From NCBI RefSeq assembly GCF_018343515.1, contig NZ_JAGYPD010000006.1:62001-126000 (forward strand): a DNA stretch of 64,000 nt. The letters run 5' to 3'. Made by a program: the position numbers and the translations under genes. Positions 36,578 to 45,639 of this stretch are shown here, piece after piece (within the stretch, counting starts at the first letter, position 1; the number at the start of each line of letters is the position of its first letter). This stretch comes from Bacillus sp. FJAT-50079 (lineage in GTDB: Bacteria; Bacillota; Bacilli; Bacillales; Bacillaceae_C). The notes beneath the pieces are model-generated. The model saw nothing but the letters and a program-made list of their open reading frames with translations. It did no database searches and was not told where the DNA came from.

Positions 36578-37741
36578 TTGAAAAAATTGCTTAGTCCTGT
36601 TATCAGTTTGTTTATTATATTTTCTTTATTTTCCCAAACCGTTTTTGCTGAAGAAAAACAAGCAGAACTATCAGATGATTCGAAATCCGCAATTTTAATC
36701 GAAAAGGATACGGGAACGATTTTATATGAAAAAAATGTTCATGAAAAGCTTCCGCCAGCATCCATGACGAAGATCATGACGATGTTATTGATTATGGAAG
36801 CGATTGAATCTGGTCAAATATCAATGGATGATCAAGTTCGAACAAGTGAGCATGCTGCATCAATGGGTGGATCGCAAATTTTCCTTGAGCCAGGCGAGGA
36901 AATGACAGTAAAGGAAATGTTGATGGGAATTGCAGTTGTGTCAGCCAATGACGCTTCTGTTGCAATGGCAGAGCATATTGCAGGAAGTGAAGAAGGCTTC
37001 ATTGACATGATGAATAAACGCGCCAAAAAGTTAGGGTTAAATGATACTCAATTCAAAAATACAACCGGACTACCTGAGAAGGATCATTATAGTACGGCAT
37101 ATGATATGGCGATGATGGCGAAGGAATTGTTGCACCATGAAAAAATCATTGATTTTACAAAAGTATATGAAGGCTATTTACGTGAAAATACAGATAAGAA
37201 GTTCTGGCTTGTCAATACGAATAAACTTGTGAAATTTTATCCTGGTGTTGATGGCCTGAAAACAGGATTTACAAGTGAAGCGAAATATTGTTTAACGGCT
37301 ACTGCGATGAAAGATGGAATGCGTGTCATTGCCGTTGTTTTTGGAGCGCCCACATCAAAAAGTAGAAACGCACAAGTAACGAAAATGCTTGATTATTCCT
37401 TTTCTCAATATGCTACCCATGCGATTCATAAAAAAGGAAAAGCTTTAGGAAAAGTAAAAGTGAGCAAAGGTAGTAAAAAAGAAGTGCAAGCAGTGACGAA
37501 AGATTCGATCGCCGCATTAATTAAAAAAGGCGAAAAAACCGATCAAATTACGACAGAAGTAAAGCTTGATAAGAGTATTTCTGCACCGGTGAAAAAAGGT
37601 GACCAAGTTGGCACACTTATCGTATTAAAAGATGGGAAAGAGCTATCGAAATCCCCGCTCATTGCCGATGCCGATGTCAAACGCGCATCTTGGTGGCAAC
37701 TATATAAACGGGCATTTGGTATGTTTACTCATTCAAATTAA
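36578..37741 (+). CDS. dacF: D-alanyl-D-alanine carboxypeptidase DacF
   Basis: A 387-residue penicillin-binding protein trimming spore peptidoglycan side chains. A signal peptide ends near TVFA (residue 24). Serine-peptidase motifs: SMTK with nucleophile Ser62, SAN (VVSANDAS), and KTGFT. A C-terminal beta-sandwich and amphipathic tail (WWQLYKRAFGMF) anchor it to the outer face of the membrane. The start is TTG behind GGAGGGG. It leads into the spoIIA operon. Confidence 0.93.
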   Translation: MKKLLSPVISLFIIFSLFSQTVFAEEKQAELSDDSKSAILIEKDTGTILYEKNVHEKLPPASMTKIMTMLLIMEAIESGQISMDDQVRTSEHAASMGGSQIFLEPGEEMTVKEMLMGIAVVSANDASVAMAEHIAGSEEGFIDMMNKRAKKLGLNDTQFKNTTGLPEKDHYSTAYDMAMMAKELLHHEKIIDFTKVYEGYLRENTDKKFWLVNTNKLVKFYPGVDGLKTGFTSEAKYCLTATAMKDGMRVIAVVFGAPTSKSRNAQVTKMLDYSFSQYATHAIHKKGKALGKVKVSKGSKKEVQAVTKDSIAALIKKGEKTDQITTEVKLDKSISAPVKKGDQVGTLIVLKDGKELSKSPLIADADVKRASWWQLYKRAFGMFTHSN

Positions 37742-37858
37742 TCAGTGGGAATCTCTAATCTAGCAATTGCACGACTTTTACCGATTATTGCATAAGTTTG
37801 ATTTTTACAAACGAAAATCGGAAAAAATTTAGCGAAATGCTTCTAGTTTTGTCATGAA

Positions 37859-37888
37859 GAAGGAATTGGATCGCTAAAGGTAGAATTG
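37859..37888 (+). promoter_or_regulatory. Sigma-H promoter of the spoIIA operon
   Basis: GAAGGAATT, 12 bases, GTAGAATTG match the sigma-H consensus RNAGGAWWW-N12-RNNGAATWW except for the last base. It is placed 41 bp before spoIIAA, as in B. subtilis where sigma-H and Spo0A start the operon. Confidence 0.75.
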
Positions 37889-37928
37889 ACTCATTATGCG
37901 CCAGAGAAAACAAAGGAGGCATTCAATA

Positions 37929-38279
37929 GTGAGTCTAACAATTGATTTGGAAGTAAGACAAAAAGTTCTCTGTATTAGGCTTTCGGGTGAATTGGATCAT
38001 CATACGGCGGGAGAAGTCAAGGATAAGGTAACTGAAGCGATTGAAAAGTACAATATCGTTCATCTCGTTTTAAATTTGGAAAAGCTATTATTTATGGATA
38101 GCTCTGGGTTAGGGGTCATTTTAGGCAGGTATAAACAAATTAAATTAAGACATGGAGAGATGGTTGTCTGCGCAATTTCTCCTCCGATTAAACGGCTTTT
38201 CGATATGTCAGGTCTTTTCAAAATTATTAAACTGGAAACATCTGAGCAATATGCGCTTGAAAGATTGGGGGTTGCGTAG
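37929..38279 (+). CDS. spoIIAA: Anti-sigma F factor antagonist SpoIIAA
   Basis: A 116-residue STAS-domain protein. Unphosphorylated SpoIIAA frees sigma-F by attacking SpoIIAB in the forespore. The phosphorylation site is Ser58 in [10 protein letters not shown]. The start is GTG at 37929 behind AAAGGAGG; the frame extends upstream to 37896 but that part covers the ribosome site. First gene of spoIIAA-spoIIAB-sigF. Confidence 0.95.
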   Translation: MSLTIDLEVRQKVLCIRLSGELDHHTAGEVKDKVTEAIEKYNIVHLVLNLEKLLFMDSSGLGVILGRYKQIKLRHGEMVVCAISPPIKRLFDMSGLFKIIKLETSEQYALERLGVA

Positions 38280-38282
38280 TCG

Positions 38283-38723
38283 ATGAGAAATGAAATGCAA
38301 ATTCAATTTAGTGCATTAAGTGAGAACGAATCATTTGCTCGCATCACCGTTGCCGCATTTATTGCCCAGCTTGACCCGACGATGGATGAGCTGACGGAAA
38401 TAAAAACGGTCGTATCGGAGGCTGTCACGAATGCAATCATCCACGGTTACGAGCAAAATCCTGCCGGAATTGTATATATTTCAGTGGCAATTGAAGACGG
38501 AATGATCGATCTTGTTATCCGCGATAATGGAGTCGGTATTTCAGACATTGAAGAGGCGCGCCAACCTTTATTTACAACAAAGCCGGAATTGGAGCGTTCA
38601 GGGATGGGCTTTACGATTATGGAAAATTTTATGGATCATCTCGAAGTAGAATCACACCTTGGTACAGGCACAACGATTCGTTTAATCAAATATGTAACGA
38701 AAAACAAAGCGCTATGCAATTAA
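38283..38723 (+). CDS. spoIIAB: Anti-sigma F factor and SpoIIAA kinase SpoIIAB
   Basis: A 146-residue GHKL-type kinase that holds sigma-F inactive and phosphorylates SpoIIAA. ATP-binding boxes: N box [13 protein letters not shown]1 box DNGVGISD, G2 region [11 protein letters not shown], and GTGTTIRL. It starts three bases after the spoIIAA stop with a weak ribosome site, so translation is probably coupled. Confidence 0.95.
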   Translation: MRNEMQIQFSALSENESFARITVAAFIAQLDPTMDELTEIKTVVSEAVTNAIIHGYEQNPAGIVYISVAIEDGMIDLVIRDNGVGISDIEEARQPLFTTKPELERSGMGFTIMENFMDHLEVESHLGTGTTIRLIKYVTKNKALCN

Positions 38724-38735
38724 GGAGCCGAGCCT

Positions 38736-39494
38736 ATGGATGTGGAACTTAAAAAAGAGCCAAATCAGGGCTTTTTAAAAGATGCTGAGGTAAAGGAATA
38801 TATTAGAAGGAGCCAGGCGGGGGATCAAGACGCTCGTGATCTGCTGGTTGAAAAAAATGTGAGGCTTGTCTGGTCAGTTGTCCAGCGTTTTTTAAACCGC
38901 GGGTATGAGCCAGATGATTTATTTCAAATCGGCAGCATTGGGCTGTTGAAATCGGTTGATAAATTTGATCTATCTTACGATGTGAAGTTTTCAACGTATG
39001 CTGTTCCAATGATTATTGGTGAAATTCAGCGATTTATTCGCGATGACGGGACGGTAAAAGTGAGCCGCTCCTTAAAGGAGCTAAGCAACCGAATTCGCAG
39101 AGCGAAAGATGAATTATCGAAGCTACATGGGAAAATTCCGACTGTTAATGAGATTGCTGCCCATTTAGATGTTTCTCGTGAGGATGTCATTATGGCGCAA
39201 GATGCCGGAAGGAAACCGGCTTCGATCCACGAAACGGTTTATGAAAATGATGGTGATCCGATTACATTAATGGATCAAATTGCTGATCAGAACGAGCAGA
39301 AATGGTTTGATAAAATTGCCTTAAAGGAAGCGATTCGCGATCTTGAGGAACGTGAACGGCTCATTGTCTACTTGCGATATTATAAAGATCGAACCCAATC
39401 GGAAGTAGCGGAACGCCTCGGAATTTCACAAGTCCAAGTATCACGGCTAGAAAAGAAAATATTAGAGCAAATGAAAGAACACATGGATACATAG
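38736..39494 (+). CDS. sigF: RNA polymerase sigma-F factor
   Basis: A 252-residue sigma-70 family factor for early forespore transcription. Region 2 contains RLVWSVVQRFLNRGYEPDDL and FDLSYDVKFSTYAVPMIIGE; region 3 has SRSLKELSNRIR and region 4 ends with SEVAERLGISQVQVSRLEK. AAGGAGCC precedes the ATG. Last gene of the operon. Confidence 0.96.
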   Translation: MDVELKKEPNQGFLKDAEVKEYIRRSQAGDQDARDLLVEKNVRLVWSVVQRFLNRGYEPDDLFQIGSIGLLKSVDKFDLSYDVKFSTYAVPMIIGEIQRFIRDDGTVKVSRSLKELSNRIRRAKDELSKLHGKIPTVNEIAAHLDVSREDVIMAQDAGRKPASIHETVYENDGDPITLMDQIADQNEQKWFDKIALKEAIRDLEERERLIVYLRYYKDRTQSEVAERLGISQVQVSRLEKKILEQMKEHMDT

Positions 39495-39518
39495 AGTATG
39501 CCTTGTGTTCTTTTTTTG
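39474..39518 (+). terminator. Terminator overlapping the end of sigF
   Basis: AAGAACACA within the last codons of sigF pairs with TGTGTTCTT beyond the stop, followed by T7. Confidence 0.7.
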
Positions 39519-39528
39519 TATTAATCAC

Positions 39529-39558
39529 GCATTGAATCGATTTACTTGCTACATACTA
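39529..39558 (+). promoter_or_regulatory. Probable sigma-G promoter of spoVAF
   Basis: GCATT, 18 bases, CATACTA. The -10 matches the sigma-G consensus CATNHTA exactly and the spacing is the usual 18; the -35 differs from GHATR at the last base. It lies 36 bp before spoVAF. Confidence 0.65.
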
Positions 39559-39593
39559 ACGTAATAATACAGAAATTACGGGAGTAGATATGA

Positions 39594-41075
39594 ATGGCAA
39601 ACGAAGGGAAGAAGGAAAAAAGGAAAATTGATAAAGATCTTGACCGGCTTGAACAATTCTTTGAAAAACGTATCGGTTTAGGCACATCCTTTGATTTGGG
39701 AATCCGTAAGTTAATCGTTTTGAAGACAAATGTTCATTTATACTACGTGAACGGGCTGACTGATTCACTTTATGTCATTGAAATTATTAAAGAGCTCGTC
39801 AATTTAAACGATGTTGAAAAACCGACGAAAGAAATCGGAAAATTAATTGAAAACCGACTTGTACACGACTCAGTTGAAGTCGTTAAGACGAGTGACGAAA
39901 TGGTTGACCAAGTGTTATCTGGATTATTAGCCGTTGTAGTCGAAGGTGAAGGATCCGCGTTTATCATTGATGTGCGCAGCTATCCAGGTCGACAACCAGA
40001 GGAGCCAGACACTGAGAAGGTTGTTCGTGGTTCACGCGATGGATATGTTGAGAATATAATTGTAAACACGGCCTTAACGCGAAGAAGAATTCGCGATGAG
40101 AGACTTCGCTTTGAAATTTTTACAATTGGGGAACGATCGAAAACAGATATTGCGATTGGATATTTATCCGATGTAGCCAACCCACAATTGATAGAAACAA
40201 TTAAGAAGGAAATAAAAAATATAGATATCGACGGAATTACGATGGCGGATAAAACGGTTGAAGAATTTATTATGAAGCAAGGCTACAATCCATATCCGTT
40301 AGTTCGATATACAGAACGGGCTGATGTCGGTTCGATTCATTTACTCGAGGGGCATGTACTTATATATATTGATACATCACCAAGCATTATGATTACTCCG
40401 ACTACCTTTTTTCATCATGTTCAGCATGCGGAAGAGTATCGCCAATCACCTGCTGTCGGGACATTTGTCCGTTGGACGAGATTTTTAGGGATTTGGGCAT
40501 CGCTTTTTATTTTACCTTTATGGTTTTTATTTGCTCAAGAGCCGTCCATGCTCCCATCTGCATTAGCTTTTATCGGTCCTAATGAACAATCAGAAATCCC
40601 GTTAATCTATCAGTTGCTCATTGCGGATCTTGGGGTGGAGTTTTTAAGGATTGCTGCAATTCATACGCCAACACCACTTTCGACAGCAATGGGATTAATT
40701 GCTGCTGTTCTTATTGGACAAATTGCGATTGATGTTGGTTTGTTCAATCCAGAGGTCATTTTGTATATTTCCTTCGCTGCAATTGGAACATTTTCAACTC
40801 CGAGCTATGAATTAAGTGTTGCGAATAAAATGGTGCGAATGGTTTTACTCATTTTGGTCGCCTTTTTTAAAGCGCCAGGGTTGATTATTGGTTCAACAAT
40901 CTTTATTCTCTTTTTGGCGAGCTTGCGTCCGTTAAATGCCCCGTATTTATGGCCGCTCTTACCATTTAATCCACGGGCATTCAGTCATATTATTGTAAGG
41001 AGAGCGGTACCTGGGTCAGTCCTCCGTCCAAGCATTGTACATCCGAGAGATAAGTATCGGCAGCCTCCCAAATAG
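39594..41075 (+). CDS. spoVAF: Spore germination protein SpoVAF (GerA-type)
   Basis: A 493-residue membrane protein homologous to GerA-type germinant receptor A subunits. The soluble N-terminal half (to about residue 290) contains LTRRRIRDERLRFE and IGERSKTDIAIGYL; several membrane helices follow (GIWASLFILPLWFLFA, GLIAAVLIGQIAIDVGLF, ILVAFFKAPGLIIG). It resides in the inner spore membrane and helps dipicolinate release. In B. subtilis it is the last gene of spoVA after five other spoVA genes; here these are absent from this spot. Confidence 0.92.
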   Translation: MANEGKKEKRKIDKDLDRLEQFFEKRIGLGTSFDLGIRKLIVLKTNVHLYYVNGLTDSLYVIEIIKELVNLNDVEKPTKEIGKLIENRLVHDSVEVVKTSDEMVDQVLSGLLAVVVEGEGSAFIIDVRSYPGRQPEEPDTEKVVRGSRDGYVENIIVNTALTRRRIRDERLRFEIFTIGERSKTDIAIGYLSDVANPQLIETIKKEIKNIDIDGITMADKTVEEFIMKQGYNPYPLVRYTERADVGSIHLLEGHVLIYIDTSPSIMITPTTFFHHVQHAEEYRQSPAVGTFVRWTRFLGIWASLFILPLWFLFAQEPSMLPSALAFIGPNEQSEIPLIYQLLIADLGVEFLRIAAIHTPTPLSTAMGLIAAVLIGQIAIDVGLFNPEVILYISFAAIGTFSTPSYELSVANKMVRMVLLILVAFFKAPGLIIGSTIFILFLASLRPLNAPYLWPLLPFNPRAFSHIIVRRAVPGSVLRPSIVHPRDKYRQPPK

Positions 41076-41172
41076 CCTTCCATCCATTGCGGAATTATGC
41101 AAATTATGATAAAGTTTAGCTACTTAACAGGAAGGTAACGGAAGCTTTACTTTCTGAGCGCTTAGAACATGA

Positions 41173-41205
41173 GAGCAATCGGGATGTTTCCGATTGCTTT
41201 ATTAA
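41173..41205 (+). terminator. Intrinsic terminator after spoVAF
   Basis: GCAATCGG and CCGATTGC pair around GATGTTT, followed by TTTATT. Confidence 0.8.
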
Positions 41206-41235
41206 ATAAGGGATTTTGTATTGGGAGGAAAAGAA

Positions 41236-42555
41236 ATGCATCTTTATGGTACAGCGTCTGTGAATCGGGCAGGACATTTGGAAATCGGTGGAAAGGACAC
41301 GGTCGAACTCGCTGAAAAATATGGAACGCCACTATACGTTTATGATTTAGCTCTCATTCGTAAACGAGCGAGAGCTTTTAAAGAAACGTTTGAAAAAATG
41401 GGAATTAAAGCGCAGGTCGCTTATGCGAGCAAAGCGTTCTCAACCGTTGCAATTCTACAAGTAATGAAGGAAGAAGGACTTTCACTAGACGTTGTATCTG
41501 GGGGAGAGCTTTACACAGCAATCAAAGCGGAATATCCAGTTGATAAAATCCATTTTCATGGAAATAACAAAAGCGAAACGGAATTAATGATGGCTTTAGA
41601 ATATAAGGTTGGCTGTATTGTCGTCGATAATTTCTTTGAGCTTAGTATGTTGCAACGGCTTTGTGAGACGCGCAAGCAAAAAGTGAACATTTTAATCCGC
41701 GTCACTCCTGGAATTGAAGCCCATACACATGATTATATTTTAACGGGGCAAGAGGATTCTAAATTTGGGTTTGATTTGCAAAATGGTCAAGCGGAAACCG
41801 CAATTGTAACAGCAATGAAAAGCGAGTATATTCATGTACTCGGTTTGCATTGCCATATTGGTTCACAAATTTTTGAAACAACTGGTTTCATCCTTGCAGC
41901 AAGAAAGATTTTAGAGAAAATGTCTGAATGGCATAAAGCACATCATTTCGTCCCTGAAGTATTGAATTTAGGTGGTGGCTTCGGCATTCGTTACACAGCA
42001 GAAGATGAGCCGCTAAATCCTGATCGTTACGTTCAAGAAATGATTCATGAAGTAAGGCAAGAAACAGAACGCCTAGGAATGTCAATGCCGGAAATTTGGA
42101 TTGAGCCAGGACGTTCACTTGTCGGTGACGCTGGAACAACGTTATATTCACTTGGTTCATCTAAAGATGTGCCAAATGTGCGGAAATATCTCGCCGTTGA
42201 CGGAGGGATGACCGATAATTTACGACCTGCTTTATACGATGCAAAATATGAAGCTGTTTTAGCCAATCGAGCCGATGAGCAACCAGATGAGACGGTGTCG
42301 ATCGCGGGCAAATGTTGTGAATCAGGAGATATGCTTATTTGGGACTTACCATTGCCACAAGCAAATGAGAATGATTTGCTCGCTGTTTTCTGTACTGGGG
42401 CATATGGTTATTCGATGGCAAATAATTATAATAGAATCCCTCGCCCGCCGGTTATCTTTGTCGAAGATGGTCATGATCAACTTGTCGTCAAACGAGAATC
42501 ATATGAAGATTTAGTGAGACTTGATGTACCTCTTTCAGTCAAGGAGAAAATTTGA
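41236..42555 (+). CDS. lysA: Diaminopimelate decarboxylase
   Basis: A 439-residue PLP enzyme for the last step of lysine synthesis. The PLP lysine is in AYASKAFSTVAI near residue 57, the phosphate-binding glycine loop in LNLGGGFGIRY, and the C-terminal catalytic CCESGD and YGYSMANNYN are intact. The ATG at 41236 follows GGAGGA; the frame also has an upstream TTG at 41221 that overlaps the ribosome site. Follows spoVAF as in B. subtilis. No lysine riboswitch was seen. Confidence 0.95.
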   Translation: MHLYGTASVNRAGHLEIGGKDTVELAEKYGTPLYVYDLALIRKRARAFKETFEKMGIKAQVAYASKAFSTVAILQVMKEEGLSLDVVSGGELYTAIKAEYPVDKIHFHGNNKSETELMMALEYKVGCIVVDNFFELSMLQRLCETRKQKVNILIRVTPGIEAHTHDYILTGQEDSKFGFDLQNGQAETAIVTAMKSEYIHVLGLHCHIGSQIFETTGFILAARKILEKMSEWHKAHHFVPEVLNLGGGFGIRYTAEDEPLNPDRYVQEMIHEVRQETERLGMSMPEIWIEPGRSLVGDAGTTLYSLGSSKDVPNVRKYLAVDGGMTDNLRPALYDAKYEAVLANRADEQPDETVSIAGKCCESGDMLIWDLPLPQANENDLLAVFCTGAYGYSMANNYNRIPRPPVIFVEDGHDQLVVKRESYEDLVRLDVPLSVKEKI

Positions 42556-42657
42556 TCATTTACCATATAGTTGCGAGAAAGCAGATAAATCGTTACAATG
42601 GGTTTTGATTAGCGGAATGATCTTGACGTTCCAATTGTAGGATGAGGGGTTACGTAA

Positions 42658-42753
42658 ATGAATAAGAAGAATATAGTACTGTACATCATCATTGCGCTTG
42701 TAGCGATTGGGTGGGGAATTGCTTATTGGATTTTCATTGCGCCAAACCGTTAA
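42658..42753 (+). CDS. 31-residue single-pass membrane microprotein
   Basis: A short gene with GAGGGG nine bases before the ATG. The product has a basic start (MNKKN), one hydrophobic helix (IVLYIIIALVAIGWGIAYWI) and ends IAPNR. It lies alone in the 264-bp gap between lysA and ribT. I do not recognise the family. Coding is supported by the ribosome site, the coherent topology and the stop just after a positively charged end, but not proven. Confidence 0.6.
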   Translation: MNKKNIVLYIIIALVAIGWGIAYWIFIAPNR

Positions 42754-42807
42754 ATCAATATAAATGGATCAACAGCTTCGATCATTTATGTACGGAAAAA
42801 AGGATAA

Positions 42808-43205
<398 letters not shown>

Positions 43206-43216
43206 TTTTTTCTATA

Positions 43217-43404
43217 AGAGGATGTTCAAAAAGTCCGGTAAAAATGACACATCGAATTTCTTCGTTGGCGAGAGGGGAAACTTCCGTTAAAACCGCCCAC
43301 CTCCTGTGGGCAACACGGAAGTCAGTACATCCTGTACAAGCCCGCTGCTCAAAGCTGCGCCGCCTCGAACTTCTTGGTCCTTTTATCCTCCTTTTTGAAC
43401 ACGC
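43217..43404 (+). repeat. MITE-like element with GTTCAAAAAG ends (188 bp)
   Basis: Begins AGGATGTTCAAAAAGTCCG and ends CTTTTTGAACACGC, an imperfect terminal inverted repeat. Internal parts (CGAATTTCTTCGT, CTCAAAGCTGC, CCTCGAACTTCT) are shared with the inverted copy at 53508-53621; about 75 extra bases including a module at 43285-43337 are inserted in this copy. No coding capacity. Confidence 0.85.
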
Positions 43405-43415
43405 ACTATAATAAA

Positions 43416-43955
43416 CTATACCGATAGCGGCATTCGTTCTTTTGTACGTCTAGCAAAAAGGGCTTGCTCGCGCTCAGCCTCCACCTCAGTACGGTCGCGA
43501 GTAATATGTTTATGAACAATAGCTGCTGGAGCATTGTCTACATTCGCTTCCCATTCGTATCCTGCCTCAGCAGCCCGGGTTTTGCATAATGTTAATAACG
43601 GCTGGTCATAGATGGGTAGATGATACGCTTTATAAGGGACATGCTCTTGGATTTCAAATTCGACCATCTGCAAATCATCTATAAGTCGATCATAATCGAC
43701 TCCAAGAGAGTAAATATTTTCTCGTTGTATCGCTAATTGTTCAAGAGCCTTTTGAAGCATTTTAACCGCACCTTTCCTGTTTCCACGGCGGTAATGATAA
43801 AAGGCGACTGCAACTTGAATAAGCCCAACCCAAATGGATTTCCGCTGCATGCCATTTTGCTTCCAATGCTCTTCAAGCACCTCGTGGCATTCAAAATAGT
43901 CCCGATCCGCATGAAAATGAAACAAATAATCTAAAAATGGTGCAGAAATACGCAA
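43416..43955 (-). CDS. ypuF: DUF309 protein YpuF
   Basis: A 179-residue protein. The N-terminal half is a DUF309 helical domain with the diagnostic DRDYFECHEVLEEHWK and GLIQVAVAFYHYRRGN; it resembles a buried metal-binding His-Glu site but activity is unknown. The C-terminal third is low-complexity and charged. The start is TTG at 43955 with AAGGAG eight bases upstream. Divergent to scpA, as ypuF is near scpA in B. subtilis. Confidence 0.85.
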   Translation of the reverse strand: MRISAPFLDYLFHFHADRDYFECHEVLEEHWKQNGMQRKSIWVGLIQVAVAFYHYRRGNRKGAVKMLQKALEQLAIQRENIYSLGVDYDRLIDDLQMVEFEIQEHVPYKAYHLPIYDQPLLTLCKTRAAEAGYEWEANVDNAPAAIVHKHITRDRTEVEAEREQALFARRTKERMPLSV

Positions 43956-44117
43956 TCAATGTGCTCCTTTCAATACAAACTAAATAATTTTAATTATATC
44001 ATAATTGAGAATGAATTTCATTGTTTTTTAGAAAAAATGCTCGGGGGAGTGTTTTCAAGTGCCATTTTCTCATGTAAAATAGGTAAGTGGTCAATAGAGT
44101 GTAGAATTGGTGATATT

Positions 44118-44861
44118 ATGGAGTATAAAGTAAAAATTGAATCGTTTGAAGGTCCACTGGACTTATTGCTTCATTTAATTAATCGATTGGAAATCGATAT
44201 TTATGATATTCCGATGGCAGAAATTACCGAACAATATTTATTATTCGTTCATGCGATGAAAGAATTAGAACTTGACGGCGCGAGCGAATATTTAGTAATG
44301 GCGGCAACGCTTTTAGCGATTAAGAGCAAAATGCTTCTTCCAACATATGATGAGCAGCATGAAGATGAATTGTTTTTTGAAGAGGAAGATCCGCGAGATG
44401 AGCTCGTCGAACGGTTAATTGAATATAAAAAGTATAAAGAAGCAGCGCTTGAATTAAAGCAAAAGGAGCGTGATCGAGGGGAAATATTTATGAAGCCGCC
44501 AAGTGATCTATCTCCTTTTGCAGAGCCGAAAAAAGAAGAGATGCTTGATATTGGCGTAACGATTTATGATATGCTTGGCGCGTATCATAAATTAATGAGA
44601 AGAAAAAAACTAAAAAGGCCGCTAGTAACAAAAATAACACAGAGAGAATTGTCAATTGAGGATCGAATGGACGAGCTTTTATTAGATTTAAAAAAGGGAG
44701 AAAGAAAAAGTTTTTTTTCCTTTTTTCAGTCAGAGCATAAATCATTCATCGTTGTCACTTTTTTGGCAATGCTCGAATTAATGAAACGGAAAGAAATCAT
44801 TGTTGAACAACATGGGAATTTTGACGAAATTTATTTGTCAGGTGTAAAGGAGGCTCAGTGA
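44118..44861 (+). CDS. scpA: Segregation and condensation protein A
   Basis: A 247-residue kleisin subunit of the SMC condensin. The N-terminal SMC-neck-binding part has FEGPLDLLLHLINRLEIDIY and MAATLLAIKSKMLLP; the C-terminal winged helix binds the SMC head (FLAMLELMKRKEIIVEQ). The ATG at 44118 begins the conserved MEYKVKIESFEGPL; the longer frame upstream is rejected. scpB follows one base after its stop. Confidence 0.95.
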   Translation: MEYKVKIESFEGPLDLLLHLINRLEIDIYDIPMAEITEQYLLFVHAMKELELDGASEYLVMAATLLAIKSKMLLPTYDEQHEDELFFEEEDPRDELVERLIEYKKYKEAALELKQKERDRGEIFMKPPSDLSPFAEPKKEEMLDIGVTIYDMLGAYHKLMRRKKLKRPLVTKITQRELSIEDRMDELLLDLKKGERKSFFSFFQSEHKSFIVVTFLAMLELMKRKEIIVEQHGNFDEIYLSGVKEAQ

Positions 44862-44862
44862 A

Positions 44863-45444
44863 TTGAGTGAATCCAAATATAAAGGAATACTTGAAAGTTT
44901 ATTATTTGCAGCTGGTGATGAAGGCTTATCTTTAAAGCAAATTTGCGACACAATGGCGATCACTAAGGAAAAAGCGATTCACTTAATCGACCAGCTCCAA
45001 ACAGAATATGAAAATGACTCCAATCGTGGCATCACATTAATTGCGTTAGCTGAAACGTACCAACTGGCGACGAAACGGGAATTTGCCGATTACTTAAAAA
45101 AACTTGTCGAAGCCCCGGGACCATCTTCATTGTCACAAGCGGGTTTGGAAACACTTGCGATTATTGCCTATAAACAACCAATTACACGCGTTGAAATCGA
45201 GGAGATTCGCGGGGTAAAAACGGAAAGACCGTTGCAAACACTTTTATCAAGAGGATTGATCCAAGAAATGGGTCGAGCGGAAGGAACGGGTCGAGCCATA
45301 TTATATGGGACAACGAAGGAATTTCTAGATTATTTTGGATTAAGTGAACTAGACGAGCTGCCCGAACTGTCACTCCAAACAGATGAAGACGCCGAAGATG
45401 AAGCAGAGTTGTTTTTTTCCTCGTTCAAGGAAGAAACGGAATAA
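44863..45444 (+). CDS. scpB: Segregation and condensation protein B
   Basis: A 193-residue kleisin-interacting protein with two winged-helix domains (ILESLLFAAGDEGLSLKQIC and LETLAIIAYKQPITRVEIEE) and an acidic C-terminal tail. It dimerises and binds ScpA in the SMC-ScpAB complex for chromosome segregation. The start is TTG at 44863 behind GGAGGC, unusual but consistent with the conserved start. Confidence 0.94.
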   Translation: MSESKYKGILESLLFAAGDEGLSLKQICDTMAITKEKAIHLIDQLQTEYENDSNRGITLIALAETYQLATKREFADYLKKLVEAPGPSSLSQAGLETLAIIAYKQPITRVEIEEIRGVKTERPLQTLLSRGLIQEMGRAEGTGRAILYGTTKEFLDYFGLSELDELPELSLQTDEDAEDEAELFFSSFKEETE

Positions 45445-45483
45445 AGGTACGGCAATCTTTCTTTAAAATAACATTCAAGTTTT

Positions 45484-45530
45484 AAAAAAGGTGTGATTCC
45501 CTTCAAAAAAGGGAATTACACCTTTTTTGC
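45484..45530 (+). terminator. Intrinsic terminator after scpB
   Basis: AAAAAAGGTGTGATTCCC pairs with GGGAATTACACCTTTTTT, loop TTCAAAAAA. Confidence 0.95.
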
Positions 45531-45639
45531 ATAATATGCTTTTTTTAATTTTTTTTTCGTCTAATCAGTTATCTCCCCAATGATGTTCAGCGACTATACC
45601 ATTTATCTATGTTTTACTATTTTTTTGCTTTTTATATTT

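Noticed and set aside
41076-41235. Lysine riboswitch before lysA
   Set aside because: The 160-bp gap contains only the spoVAF terminator and no lysine-aptamer elements.
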